Assembly (NCBI RefSeq): GCF_001718695.1 | Contig: NZ_CP013422.1 | Coordinates: 806,001-870,000, forward strand | Length of the DNA: 64,000 nucleotides | Direction: 5' to 3' | From: Burkholderia ubonensis | Lineage (GTDB): Bacteria; Pseudomonadota; Gammaproteobacteria; Burkholderiales; Burkholderiaceae | Part shown: positions 19,738 to 28,235 of the stretch, one piece after another | Layout of the letters: every line of letters begins with the position of its first letter | Position numbering within the stretch: the stretch's first letter is position 1 | Translations under genes and position numbers: made by a program | Notes under the pieces: model-generated | Seen by the model: the letters and a program-made list of their open reading frames with translations, nothing else | The model's database searches: none | Told to the model about the DNA's origin: nothing

Positions 19738-19890
19738 TCAGCCTTCGTCGTCCTCGAGCTGCAGCTTCGCGGACGGCACGCCGGTATGCGCGCCCCAGTA
19801 ATAGATGACGAGCGCGATCGCCGCGACGGCGAGCGTGTCGTACGGATGCGCGAGCTGGCCCGTGCCGCCGAAGCCGCCGCGGATCGGGAC
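19738..19890 (-). pseudogene. C-terminal remnant of an amino-acid permease
   Basis: About 45 codons ending at a TGA at 19738 read [43 protein letters not shown] across the region, quoted here only as a description: a hydrophobic helix followed by a short acidic tail, like the last transmembrane segment and C-terminus of APC-family amino-acid permeases. Confidence 0.45.
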
Positions 19891-20384
19891 AACGGGACGG
19901 GCGGATGGGCGTTGCGTTGCGCTGGCATGGGTGCGTCTCCTGGGATGTATCGGGGCCGGGGCCGGGGCCGGTGCGGGTGGCGGCCGGTCCGGACGAGCGG
20001 CGGGGGCGCCGGCCATTCATGCGCCGCGCGCGGCGCGCTGCGGCGAACGGGCTCGGCGCCGGCGATGCCGGGCACGCAAATGGCGAAGCGGCGGTGTGCC
20101 GCCGCCGCGCTGCCGGCACGCACCTGCCCCGCACATTCGGCGGTTCGCCCGATGACCGCTGACCAATGACGCACGGCCGGCGCGCTGCGCCGTGACGAAA
20201 GCGGCGTAGCGCCGCCCGCGCACCGGCCGGCTGCCGGGCGCGGCGCGAAGTCCGTCGCTTGTGGCCGACGTCCCGGCGCACTGCGCACGCCTGCGGCATC
20301 TCGATCGACGACCGGCGCGGCGACCTGCAACCAGTATCGCCGTGCAAACGCCCGTCGCGCTTGAGCCGTATCGCGGAGCGGAAT
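19891..20384. other. Divergent control region, no gene recognised
   Basis: Very GC-rich sequence between the permease remnant and the dyad upstream of the epimerase gene. Several open frames exist but are Arg/Ala/Pro-rich shadows without homology. It should contain the promoter for the aldehyde dehydrogenase unit; none could be assigned. Confidence 0.4.
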
Positions 20385-20447
20385 GACGAAATCGGCACAA
20401 TGCGCGGCGCGCGTCCGGGCGGCGCCCGACGCTGTGCCGATTTCGTC
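20385..20447. promoter_or_regulatory. Perfect 15-base inverted repeat upstream of the hydroxyproline epimerase
   Basis: GACGAAATCGGCACA (20385-20399) and TGTGCCGATTTCGTC (20433-20447) are exact reverse complements separated by 33 bases. The repeat ends 80 bases before the epimerase ATG and lies between the two divergent halves of the hydroxyproline cluster. It fits a paired operator for a cluster regulator encoded elsewhere, or a strong 5' hairpin. Confidence 0.6.
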
Positions 20448-20527
20448 GTCGTCCTCAACGAAAATCCACAAGCGGGCGGACGCGCGACGGAGGAAGCTGT
20501 GCTCCTTTCCCCAATTTCGGACGACGC

Positions 20528-21463
20528 ATGATGAAGCGCATCCAGATCATCGATTCGCACACCGGCGGCGAACCCACGCGGCTCGTCGTGTCCGGTTTTC
20601 CTGCGCTCGGCAACGGCTCGATGGCCGAGCGGCGCGATCGGCTCGCGCGCGAGCACGACCGCTATCGCACCGCGTGCATCCTCGAGCCGCGCGGCAGCGA
20701 CGTGCTGGTCGGCGCGCTGCTGTGCGAGCCGGTGTCGCCCGACGCGGCCGCCGGCGTGATCTTCTTCAACAACAGCGGCTATCTCGGCATGTGCGGGCAC
20801 GGCACGATCGGCGTCGTGCGCACGCTGCACCACATGGGGCGCATCCAGCCGGGCGTGCACCGGATCGAGACGCCGGTCGGCACCGTCGAGGCGACGCTGC
20901 ACGACGACCTGTCGGTCAGCGTGCGCAACGTACCCGCGTATCGCCATGCGAAGGACGTCGTCGTCGACGTGCCGGGCCATGGCCCCGTGAAGGGCGACAT
21001 CGCGTGGGGCGGCAACTGGTTCTTCCTGATCAGCGGCCACGGGCAGCGCGTCGCCGGCGACAACGTCGCGGCGCTGACCGCGTATGCGTCGGCCGTGCGC
21101 GCAGGGCTCGAACGCGCGGGCATCACCGGCGCGAACGGCGGCGAGATCGACCACATCGAGCTGTTCGCCGACGATCCCGAACACGACAGCCGCAGCTTCG
21201 TGCTGTGCCCGGGCCTCGCATACGACCGTTCGCCGTGCGGCACCGGCACGAGCGCGAAGCTCGCGTGCCTCGCGGCGGACGGCAAGCTCGCGCCGGGCGT
21301 CGTGTGGCGGCAGGCGAGCGTGATCGGCAGCGTGTTCCACGCGAGCTATGCCGAAAGCGACGGCGGCATCGTGCCGACGATCCGCGGCACCGCGCACCTG
21401 AGCGCGGAAGCGACGCTGCTGATCGAGGACGACGATCCGTTCGGCTGGGGCATCGTGTCGTGA
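20528..21463 (+). CDS. 4-hydroxyproline 2-epimerase (proline racemase family)
   Basis: A 311-residue proline-racemase-fold enzyme that epimerises trans-4-hydroxy-L-proline to cis-4-hydroxy-D-proline, the entry step of the pathway. Both acid/base cysteines are present: Cys89 in GMCGHGTIG and Cys237 in [10 protein letters not shown]. Two cysteines mark an epimerase or racemase; the related trans-3-hydroxyproline dehydratases have Thr or Ser at the second site. The D-amino-acid dehydrogenase genes immediately downstream, with 5-base spacing or overlap, support hydroxyproline over proline as substrate. Two tandem ATGs (20528, 20531) are possible starts. Confidence 0.92.
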   Translation: MMKRIQIIDSHTGGEPTRLVVSGFPALGNGSMAERRDRLAREHDRYRTACILEPRGSDVLVGALLCEPVSPDAAAGVIFFNNSGYLGMCGHGTIGVVRTLHHMGRIQPGVHRIETPVGTVEATLHDDLSVSVRNVPAYRHAKDVVVDVPGHGPVKGDIAWGGNWFFLISGHGQRVAGDNVAALTAYASAVRAGLERAGITGANGGEIDHIELFADDPEHDSRSFVLCPGLAYDRSPCGTGTSAKLACLAADGKLAPGVVWRQASVIGSVFHASYAESDGGIVPTIRGTAHLSAEATLLIEDDDPFGWGIVS

Positions 21464-21468
21464 GCGAC

Positions 21469-22587
21469 ATGAAGACCGACGTCGTCGTGATCGGCGCGGG
21501 CATCGTCGGCGCGGCGTGCGCGCACGAGCTGGCGCAGCGCGGCCTGCGCGTGCTGGTGCTCGACGACGCCAGCGGCGGCGCGACCGGCGCGGGCATGGGG
21601 CATCTCGTCGCGATGGACGACAACGCGGCGGAGCTGGCGCTCAGCCATTTCTCGATCGAATTGTGGCGAGGGCTGAGCGGCGGGATGCCGGGAGGCTGCG
21701 CGTATCGCAACTGCGGGACGCTGTGGCTCGCGGCCGATTCGAACGAGATGGACCTCGCGCGCGCGAAGCAGGCGACGCTCGCCGCGCATGGCGTGGCCGG
21801 CGAGCTGGTCGACGGCGGCGCGCTCGCCGCGCTCGAACCGATGTTGCGGCCCGGGCTCGGCGGCGCGCTGAGGATTCCCGGCGACGGCATCCTGTACGCG
21901 CCCGTGACGGCGAACTGGCTGCTGCAGCGCGTGCCGGGCATCGTGTTGCGCCGCGACAAGGCGGTCGCGGTCGACGGGCCGAGCGTGACGCTCGCGAACG
22001 GCGACGTGCTGCGCGCGGAACGCGTGGTCGTCGCAAACGGCGTCGCCGCGCGCACGCTGCTGCCCGAATTGCCGCTGCGGCCGAAGAAGGGGCATCTGCT
22101 GATCACCGACCGTTACCCGGGATGCGTGTCGCACCAGCTCGTCGAGCTCGGCTATGCGGCGAGCGCGCATGCGAGCGACGGCACGTCGGTCGCGTTCAAC
22201 GTGCAGCCGCGCCCGACCGGTCAACTGCTGATCGGCTCGTCGCGCCAGTTCGACACGGAAGATTCGCGCGTCGAGCCGCCGGTGCTCGCGCGCATGCTGC
22301 GCCGCGCGGTCGGCTATCTGCCGGCGCTCGCCGACCTGAACGGCATTCGCTCATGGACGGGTTTCCGCGCGGCGAGCCCGGACGGCCTGCCGCTGCTCGG
22401 CGAGCATCCGGCGCGGCCGGGGCTGTGGCTCGCGGTCGGGCACGAAGGGCTCGGCGTGACGACCGCGCCGGGCAGCGCGCGGCTCGTCGCCGCGCAGATG
22501 TTCGGCGAGCGGCCGCCGATCGACGTCGAACCGTATTTGCCGGGACGCTTCCTGTCGACGTCCCGCGTTGCCGGAGCACTTTCATGA
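21469..22587 (+). CDS. D-hydroxyproline dehydrogenase FAD subunit (DadA-like)
   Basis: A 372-residue FAD oxidoreductase of the DAO family. The dinucleotide-binding motif VVVIGAGIVGAACAHELAQRG is at the N-terminus, and the C-terminal FAD loop reads GHEGLGVTTAPGSARLVA. With the two following genes it forms the three-part dehydrogenase that oxidises cis-4-hydroxy-D-proline to the pyrroline carboxylate, passing electrons through Fe-S centres. The ATG at 21469 is used here; an in-frame GTG at 21460 overlaps the epimerase stop (GTGA) and is an equally plausible start three codons earlier. Its 3' end overlaps the ferredoxin-like gene by four bases. Confidence 0.87.
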   Translation: MKTDVVVIGAGIVGAACAHELAQRGLRVLVLDDASGGATGAGMGHLVAMDDNAAELALSHFSIELWRGLSGGMPGGCAYRNCGTLWLAADSNEMDLARAKQATLAAHGVAGELVDGGALAALEPMLRPGLGGALRIPGDGILYAPVTANWLLQRVPGIVLRRDKAVAVDGPSVTLANGDVLRAERVVVANGVAARTLLPELPLRPKKGHLLITDRYPGCVSHQLVELGYAASAHASDGTSVAFNVQPRPTGQLLIGSSRQFDTEDSRVEPPVLARMLRRAVGYLPALADLNGIRSWTGFRAASPDGLPLLGEHPARPGLWLAVGHEGLGVTTAPGSARLVAAQMFGERPPIDVEPYLPGRFLSTSRVAGALS

Positions 22588-22817
22588 TCATTCATCTGGA
22601 CGGCCGCGCGCTGACGGTGGCGGACTGCCTGACGGTCGCCGCCGCCGTCGCGTCGAGCGGCGACGACACGACGCGCACGTCGTGCACCGGCGCGCCGCGC
22701 GCGCCGTTTTGCGGGATGGGCATCTGCCAGGAGTGCAGGATGACGATCGACGGACGCCGCCGGCTTGCGTGCCAGACGCTGTGCCGCGACGGGATGCAGG
22801 TGGAGCGCACGCGATGA
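22584..22817 (+). CDS. Small [2Fe-2S] subunit of D-hydroxyproline dehydrogenase
   Basis: A 77-residue ferredoxin-fold protein with the plant-type cluster signature Cys43-x4-Cys48-x2-Cys51-x11-Cys63 (FCGMGICQECRMTIDG and ACQT). Proteins of this size and pattern form the gamma or middle subunit of heterotrimeric amino-acid dehydrogenases. The genes on either side overlap it by ATGA, so the three subunits are translated in series. Confidence 0.88.
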   Translation: MIIHLDGRALTVADCLTVAAAVASSGDDTTRTSCTGAPRAPFCGMGICQECRMTIDGRRRLACQTLCRDGMQVERTR

Positions 22818-24088
22818 AACACGAGATTCTGAGCGTCGACGTCGCGATCGTCGGCGCGGGGCCGGCCGGGCTGTCCGCCGCGCAGGCGGCGGCGCGAAGC
22901 GGCGCGTCGATCGCGCTCGTCGACGACAGCCCGCGCGCGGGCGGGCAGATCTGGCGGCAGGGGCCGGGCGTCGCTGCGCCGCCGGCCGCGGCCGCGCGTT
23001 TCGACGTGCTGCGGCAACCGAACGTGCGGCATCTCGCGGCGACGCGCATCGTCGCCGAAGCGAGCCCGTGCATGCTGCTGCTCGAAGACGACGAACGCGG
23101 GCTGCTGCTCGAATACCGGACGCTGATCCTGTGCTGCGGCGCGCGCGAGCTGCTGCTGCCGTTTCCCGGCTGGACACTGCCGGGCGTCACCGGCGCGGGC
23201 GGCTTGCAGGCGCTGATCAAGCACGGCCTCGACGTGCGCGGGCAGCGCACCGTGATCGCGGGCAGCGGGCCGCTGCTGCTGGCGAGCGCCGCGACCGCGC
23301 GCGAGCGCGGCGCGCAGGTGCTGCACGTGCTCGAACAGGCCGCGCGGGCGGATGTGATCGGCTTCGGAGTCGGGCTGTGGCGCTGGCCGTCCAAGCTCGC
23401 GCAGGCGGCGCGGCTGATGACGCCGGTGTTCCGGCCGGATGCTTGCGTCGTCGAAGCGTTCGGCGACCAGCGGCTCGAAGGCGTGCGGATCAGGCAGGCC
23501 GGCCGCGAATTCGACGTCGAATGCGACCGGCTCGCGTGCGGATTCGGACTCGTGCCGAACACGGCGCTGCCGAGCCATCTCGGCTGCCGGATCGAGCACG
23601 GCGCGGTGGCGGTCGATGCGCACCAGCGTACGAGCCGGGAAGGGCATTTCGCGGCGGGCGAATGCACGGGCGTCGGCGGCAGCGAGCTGGCGATGGTCGA
23701 AGGCGAGATCGCCGGTTGTGCGGCAACCGGACAGACGTCGCGGCTTGCCGGGCTGATTGCACGCCGCGCCCGCTGGCAGGCGTTCGCGGATGCGGTGCGC
23801 GACCGGTTCGCGATCCGCGAGCCGGTCCGCAAGCTCGCGCGGCCCGATACGCTCGTCTGCCGCTGCGAGGACGTGCGCTACGACGCGCTCGTGACCGAAG
23901 CCGGCTGGACGGCCGCGAAGCTGCAGTCGCGCTGCGGAATGGGCGCGTGCCAGGGCCGCGTGTGCGGCGCGGCCGCGCAGGCGCTGTTCGGCTGGACGCC
24001 GCCGGCGCCGCGTCCGCCGCTCGTGCCGGCGCGGGTCGGCACGCTGATGCTCGACGATACCGATACGGCGTCCTGCGACGGCGTCTGA
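22814..24088 (+). CDS. D-hydroxyproline dehydrogenase NAD(P)/FAD + [2Fe-2S] subunit
   Basis: A 424-residue pyridine-nucleotide-disulfide-type flavoprotein. The N-terminal FAD site is VDVAIVGAGPAGLSAAQAAA; a second nucleotide site is TVIAGSGPLLLASAATA near residue 140. The C-terminus has a BFD-like [2Fe-2S] domain with cysteines in VCRCEDV and CGMGACQGRVCG (about 350-395). This is the alpha subunit architecture of the hydroxyproline/opine dehydrogenase family. It ends the epimerase-dehydrogenase operon. The usual pyrroline-4-hydroxy-2-carboxylate deaminase is not in this window. Confidence 0.87.
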   Translation: MKHEILSVDVAIVGAGPAGLSAAQAAARSGASIALVDDSPRAGGQIWRQGPGVAAPPAAAARFDVLRQPNVRHLAATRIVAEASPCMLLLEDDERGLLLEYRTLILCCGARELLLPFPGWTLPGVTGAGGLQALIKHGLDVRGQRTVIAGSGPLLLASAATARERGAQVLHVLEQAARADVIGFGVGLWRWPSKLAQAARLMTPVFRPDACVVEAFGDQRLEGVRIRQAGREFDVECDRLACGFGLVPNTALPSHLGCRIEHGAVAVDAHQRTSREGHFAAGECTGVGGSELAMVEGEIAGCAATGQTSRLAGLIARRARWQAFADAVRDRFAIREPVRKLARPDTLVCRCEDVRYDALVTEAGWTAAKLQSRCGMGACQGRVCGAAAQALFGWTPPAPRPPLVPARVGTLMLDDTDTASCDGV

Positions 24089-24193
24089 GCCGTCGCAGCG
24101 AAGCAGCACGCGGCGCGGCGCAGTTGTCGCGTCGCGCATCCCTCCGTTTGCCTTTTCCGTCTCGCTGCGACCGAGTGCCGCGCGAGCGCACTG

Positions 24194-24225
24194 CCGACAA
24201 ACAATATATAAAACGATATAATATT
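24194..24225 (+). promoter_or_regulatory. Promoter and AT-rich operator of the BigR-like regulator
   Basis: A consensus -10 TATAAT (24217-24222) lies 17 bases after CCGACA (24194-24199). The AT-rich block 24203-24225 is an imperfect dyad (AATATAT facing ATATAATATT) covering the -10, as for self-repressing ArsR-family proteins. The regulator ATG is 30 bases downstream. Confidence 0.6.
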
Positions 24226-24252
24226 CAAACTGAAATCGTAGCGAGGGTACCG

Positions 24253-24603
24253 ATGAACGCAGATTCCGTCTCTGGACTGCCCGAGCCCGACGAAATGTGC
24301 GCCGCCGCCGAATCGGCCTGCGCGCTGCTGAAGGTCCTGTCGAATCCCGACCGGCTGTTGCTGTTGTGCGAGCTGTCGCAAGGCGAACGTTGCGTCGGCG
24401 ATCTCGAAGCGCGGCTCGACATCCGCCAGCCGACGCTGTCGCAGCAACTCGGCGTGCTGCGCGACAACGCGCTGGTTCGCACGCGCCGCGAAGGCAAGAA
24501 CATCCGTTACTCGCTCGACAGCCCGGCCGCGATCGCGGTGATGGCGGTGCTGTACGAGCAATTCTGCGGCCCGGCCGCGACGAGGAGGCGTCATGCAGAT
24601 TGA
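24253..24603 (+). CDS. ArsR-family persulfide-sensing repressor (BigR/SqrR-like)
   Basis: A 116-residue winged-helix repressor; recognition helix in RQPTLSQQLGVLRDNALV (about 58-75). It lacks arsenic-type cysteine clusters but has Cys39 and Cys105, 66 residues apart. That is the spacing of the reactive pairs in BigR (Cys42/Cys108) and SqrR (Cys41/Cys107), which form di- or tetrasulfide links on exposure to sulfane sulfur. It is co-transcribed with two YeeE/YedE sulfur-transport halves, the first overlapping it by 11 bases. The inferred role is derepression of sulfur transport or detoxification under sulfide or persulfide stress. Confidence 0.82.
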   Translation: MNADSVSGLPEPDEMCAAAESACALLKVLSNPDRLLLLCELSQGERCVGDLEARLDIRQPTLSQQLGVLRDNALVRTRREGKNIRYSLDSPAAIAVMAVLYEQFCGPAATRRRHAD

Positions 24604-25027
24604 TACGTTTCATTTCACGCCGGCGCTATCGCTTGCCGGTGGTGTGCTGATCGGACTGGCCGCCGCGTGGCTCGTCGCGTTCAACGGCCGCGTGGCCGGG
24701 ATCAGCGGCATCGTCGGGGGGCTGCTCACGGCCCGCGGCGGCGAGCGCGCGTGGCGCGCCGCATTCGTCGCCGGGTTGATCGCCGCGCCGCTGATGATGC
24801 GCGTCGCCGGCAGCGGCGCGATGCCGCAGGTCAATGCCGGCTGGGGCGAACTGCTGGCGGCCGGGTTGCTGGTCGGAATCGGCACGCGTTACGCGGGCGG
24901 ATGCACGAGCGGCCACGGCGTGTGCGGGCTGTCGCGCGGCGCGGTCAGATCGATCGTCGCGACGGCGGTGTTCATGGTGGCGGGTTTCGCGACCGTATTC
25001 GTGCGCAGGCACGTGCTCGGAGGCTGA
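24593..25027 (+). CDS. YeeE/YedE-family sulfur transport protein, first half
   Basis: A 144-residue membrane protein with about four hydrophobic segments, equal to one half of a full-length YeeE/TsuA thiosulfate transporter. The conserved cysteine motif GGCTSGHGVCG holds Cys104 and Cys111. A good ribosome-binding site (GAGGAGG) precedes the ATG, which lies inside the regulator gene. Such half-proteins occur as adjacent pairs next to BigR-type regulators and are thought to move sulfur species into the cell. The pair is likely to assemble as one transporter. Confidence 0.85.
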   Translation: MQIDTFHFTPALSLAGGVLIGLAAAWLVAFNGRVAGISGIVGGLLTARGGERAWRAAFVAGLIAAPLMMRVAGSGAMPQVNAGWGELLAAGLLVGIGTRYAGGCTSGHGVCGLSRGAVRSIVATAVFMVAGFATVFVRRHVLGG

Positions 25028-25028
25028 C

Positions 25029-25448
25029 ATGCAGGCAGGATTTGCGTTTCTGGCGGGACTGCTGTTCGGCGCGGGGCTCGTCGTGTCGGGCATGGCCAAT
25101 CCGCAGAAAGTCCTCGGCTTTCTCGATCTCGCGGGCAGCTGGGATCCGTCGCTTGCCTTCGTGATGGCCGGCGCGACGGGCGTCGGCGTGCTCGCATTCG
25201 CATGGGCGAAGCGCCGCACGCGGTCGTGGCTCGGCCTGCCGATGCAGCTGCCGGCCGCACGGGCGATTACCGTGCGTCTGGTGGCGGGCAGCGCGGCGTT
25301 CGGAGTTGGCTGGGGGCTGGCGGGCTTCTGTCCGGGGCCCGCGATCGTGTCGATCGGCTTCGGATCGCTCAGGGGCAGCGCGTTCGTTGCCGCGATGCTG
25401 GTCGGGATGGTGTTGTTCGAATGGATCGAGCGGCGGCGGAACGCTTAG
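25029..25448 (+). CDS. YeeE/YedE-family sulfur transport protein, second half (DUF6691)
   Basis: A 139-residue membrane protein starting directly after the stop of its partner (one base apart). It has about four hydrophobic segments, the family N-terminus LLFGAGLVVSGMANPQKVLGFLDL, and a conserved cysteine, Cys101, in LAGFCPGPA. Together with the preceding gene it reconstitutes a full YeeE-like channel with cysteines from both halves lining the path. Substrate (thiosulfate or persulfide sulfur) is inferred from the family and the regulator. Confidence 0.83.
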   Translation: MQAGFAFLAGLLFGAGLVVSGMANPQKVLGFLDLAGSWDPSLAFVMAGATGVGVLAFAWAKRRTRSWLGLPMQLPAARAITVRLVAGSAAFGVGWGLAGFCPGPAIVSIGFGSLRGSAFVAAMLVGMVLFEWIERRRNA

Positions 25449-25637
25449 TGGCAGGGAGGCGGGGAGCGGGCGGGGTCGGGCGGTGTTCATCGCTGGGCGG
25501 TGACAGCGGTGGGGTCGCTCGTTTGAATTGCTTCTGCAGGTGCGCGGACGCACGGTGACACGGCAGACGGCAGACGGCGCGAAACGCCGAGGGCACGCGG
25601 CAACAGGGCGTACGGGGTCGTGACGAGGCGGCCGCCT

Positions 25638-25988
25638 TTAAGGCCGTTCCCGCGCATGACGCGCGCCGAGCGCCTGCGCCACGCACCACCGCAGCCATGC
25701 TTGCAACATCGCGAACACACCGGGCCGCGGCGCAGGTGGCGCGATGCTCGCGCCGCTCGGCCGCGAGCCGTCAGCGGACAACATCAGGTGGCCGGCCGTG
25801 TCGATCGCCATGCATTCGCCTTCGTCGAGCACGCGGCGCATGTACGGCGGCGTCTCGGGCAGCCAGTCGAGACCGCCGTGCCGGAGCGTGACGGCGAGCG
25901 CGCCGTCCAGCACGATGACCTGGCTGCCCTTGTCGAACCACGCGATGTGGCTTTGGCCGGCGTCCAGCCGGATATGTTCCGTGCGCAT
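25638..25988 (-). CDS. DUF2917 domain protein
   Basis: A 116-residue protein of the DUF2917 family, common in Burkholderia. The first 75 residues form a small beta-rich, cupin-like domain (IRLDAGQSHIAWFDKGSQVIVLDGALAVTLRHGG); the rest is a basic, less conserved tail. No catalytic residues are recognisable. It is divergent from the MocR-type regulator with about 200 bases between them, an arrangement that often marks a regulator and its target. Function unknown. Confidence 0.75.
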   Translation of the reverse strand: MRTEHIRLDAGQSHIAWFDKGSQVIVLDGALAVTLRHGGLDWLPETPPYMRRVLDEGECMAIDTAGHLMLSADGSRPSGASIAPPAPRPGVFAMLQAWLRWCVAQALGARHARERP

Positions 25989-26191
25989 GGCGAGTCGTTT
26001 TCCAGGTTCCGCGGCCCCGCGACGGCGGGACGATAGCGTGAGACAAGATTAAGAAAACGCGTGCGAGCGGGACAGATTCAGCGAGCCGCGATCTGTTGCG
26101 GTGCAGACGGCGATTTGGTCGCGCTGTATCGGTGGGTTTTCCTGACATCTGTATCTGGCGCCCGGGAAGGCGCGCGGGCACGATCGCTCGC

Positions 26192-27676
26192 ATGACGCCC
26201 ATCGACGCCCCGTCCCGCACGCCCTTGCCGATGACCGGCGCACCGCTCTATGAGCGGCTTGCCGAGCACTACCGACGCATCATCGCCGCCGGCACGCTGG
26301 CGCCCGGCGACCGGATGCCGTCGGTGCGCGCGGTGATGGAGCAGCACGGCGTCAGCCTGTCGACGGCGATCCAGACGTTCCGGCGGCTCGAAGACGCCGG
26401 CTGGTGCGAGGCGAAGCCGCGCTCCGGCTATTTCGTGCGACGCCGCGCCGCGGCGGCGCTCGGCACGTTGCCGGAAACCGAAGCGCCGCCGCTGAGTGTC
26501 GCGCCGCCGTTCGCCGGCCTGCACGAGCGCGTATCGCGCGTAATCGATCGCGGCAATGCGGCGTCCGATGCGCTGAACCTCGGTGGTGCCTCCGCGTCGG
26601 CGACGCTCTATCCGGCCGAGCCGCTGCAGGCGCTCGCGATCCGGCTGCTGCGGCGCAAGCCGACGCTGCTCACCGATGCCGGCCCGGTCGGCGGTTCGCC
26701 CGAGTTCCGGCAGACGATGGCGAAGCGCGCGCTGGCGTATGGCGTGACGGTGTCGCCGGACGAAGTCATGTCGACGAGCGGCGGCGTCGACGCGGTGAAC
26801 CTCGCACTGCGCGCGGTCGCGCGGCCGGGCGACACGATCGCGATCGAATCGCCGGCGTTCTTCGGGCTGATCCAGCTGCTCGAGAGCCTCGGCCTGCGCA
26901 CGCTCGAAATCCCCGCCAGCCCGACGACCGGACTGTCGATCGAGGCGCTCGACGTGGCGCTGTCCGCCTACCCGGACATCAAGGCGGTGGTCGTCGTGCC
27001 GAACCTGCAGAACCCGCTCGGCAGCGTGATGCCCGACGACCGCAAGGCCGCGCTCGTCGCACTGTGCGCGCGGCGCGGCGTGGCCGTGATCGAGGACGAG
27101 CCGTACCGCGAGCTGGTCGAAGCGCCGCAGGCCGTGAAACCCGTCAAGGCGTGGGACCGCGACGGCACCGTGATCTATTGCCCGTCGCTGAACAAGGTGC
27201 TCGCGCCCGGCATGCGGCTCGGCTGGATGAGCGCGGGGCGCTGGCATGCGCGCGTGAAGATGCTGAAGTTTGCGCACAGTCGCCACAACGCCGCGCTGCT
27301 GCAGGCGGTCGCGGCCGAATTCGTCGGTTCGGGCGCGTTCGACCGCCATCTGCACCGGTTCCGCGAGCAGTTGCGCGCGCAGCGCGACGCGACGATCGAC
27401 GCGATCGCGCGCCACTTTCCGGCAGGCACGCGGCTGAACCAGCCGCCGGGCGGCCTGATGCTGTGGGTCGCATTGCCGGACGGCGTGCATTCCGAAGCCT
27501 TGTTCGACGTGGCGCTGGCCCAAGGGATACGGATTGCGCCGGGTTCGATCTTCTCGAATTCCGACCGCTTCGACGCGTACATTCGGCTTGCCTGCACGCG
27601 GGTATTCGATGCGGCGCACGAAGAGGCGATCCAAACGCTTGGCCGATTGATACGCGATGCGGCGGCCGCTGCGTAA
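26192..27676 (+). CDS. MocR/PdxR-type regulator (GntR HTH + aminotransferase domain)
   Basis: A 494-residue chimeric regulator: GntR-type winged helix at about 15-85 (PSVRAVMEQHGVSLSTAIQTFRRLEDAG), a linker, and a fold-type I aminotransferase domain from about 120. The PLP lysine is Lys335 in CPSLNKVLAPGMRLGW; the aspartate region reads VIEDEPYRELV. MocR proteins use PLP or a PLP adduct as effector, normally without catalysing transamination. Start taken at the ATG at 26192; one at 26231 (MTGAPLYERL) is also possible. The divergent DUF2917 gene is the nearest candidate target. Confidence 0.87.
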   Translation: MTPIDAPSRTPLPMTGAPLYERLAEHYRRIIAAGTLAPGDRMPSVRAVMEQHGVSLSTAIQTFRRLEDAGWCEAKPRSGYFVRRRAAAALGTLPETEAPPLSVAPPFAGLHERVSRVIDRGNAASDALNLGGASASATLYPAEPLQALAIRLLRRKPTLLTDAGPVGGSPEFRQTMAKRALAYGVTVSPDEVMSTSGGVDAVNLALRAVARPGDTIAIESPAFFGLIQLLESLGLRTLEIPASPTTGLSIEALDVALSAYPDIKAVVVVPNLQNPLGSVMPDDRKAALVALCARRGVAVIEDEPYRELVEAPQAVKPVKAWDRDGTVIYCPSLNKVLAPGMRLGWMSAGRWHARVKMLKFAHSRHNAALLQAVAAEFVGSGAFDRHLHRFREQLRAQRDATIDAIARHFPAGTRLNQPPGGLMLWVALPDGVHSEALFDVALAQGIRIAPGSIFSNSDRFDAYIRLACTRVFDAAHEEAIQTLGRLIRDAAAAA

Positions 27677-27695
27677 GCGCGGGCGCCGGCTCGGC

Positions 27696-27721
27696 ACGGG
27701 CGTAGCCTTCCGCGCCCGTTT
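27696..27721 (+). terminator. Probable terminator after the MocR gene
   Basis: Stem ACGGGCG (27696-27702) / CGCCCGT (27713-27719) followed by a short TTT. It lies 20 bases after the stop codon in a convergent intergenic region. The short U-run makes it moderate. Confidence 0.5.
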
Positions 27722-27817
27722 GCCGCGACGGCGGGACGGGGCGGCCGATATGGCGGGTCGTGCTTGCGCCGGTCGCGCGCCGTGCGACGCTGCGCCACCG
27801 GTATGACTTCGGCGCGT

Positions 27818-28117
27818 TCATCGACCGACCGTATGCGTGGCGAGGTGCTGGCGGATCAGCGACAGATAGCGATCGCCGACCGAGAAATCGCGCACCGCCC
27901 GCGGCGGAGCCGTGTGGCGCAGCGTCGCCGGCGCGCTGACGCCCAGGTACCGGCACAGGGCCGACGGAAAGGGCTTGCGGGTGTGCCCGAGTTGCCGCGC
28001 CGCGCGCTCCACGCGCGCATCGCCGACTTGCGTACGCAGCCAGGCCAGCACTTGGCGATCGGTGTCGTTGACGATCCGGACCAGATGTTCCACTTTAAAC
28101 AGGGACCCTTGATGCAT
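27818..28117 (-). CDS. Conserved hypothetical 99-residue protein
   Basis: A soluble 99-residue protein with no motif I can name. It reads as two helical stretches (LFKVEHLVRIVNDTDRQVLAWLRTQVGD and VERAARQLGHTRKPFPSALCRYLG) and a less ordered tail. The second stretch has a helix-turn-helix feel but is not convincing. Codon use is like neighbouring genes, and a good promoter (TTGACA) with a dyad lies about 150 bases upstream, which supports it being real. It is convergent with the MocR gene and shares no operon with the peroxidase genes. Confidence 0.55.
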   Translation of the reverse strand: MHQGSLFKVEHLVRIVNDTDRQVLAWLRTQVGDARVERAARQLGHTRKPFPSALCRYLGVSAPATLRHTAPPRAVRDFSVGDRYLSLIRQHLATHTVGR

Positions 28118-28235
28118 AAGGCTCTCCGGGTGTTCTCGTCGATCGACCGGGCCGGCCGCGATGCAACGCTACGCCGGACCCGGAGCCGACAACCAGTCCT
28201 GCCGACGGTGGCGCGTGCTTCGTGCCGGTGCCGCC

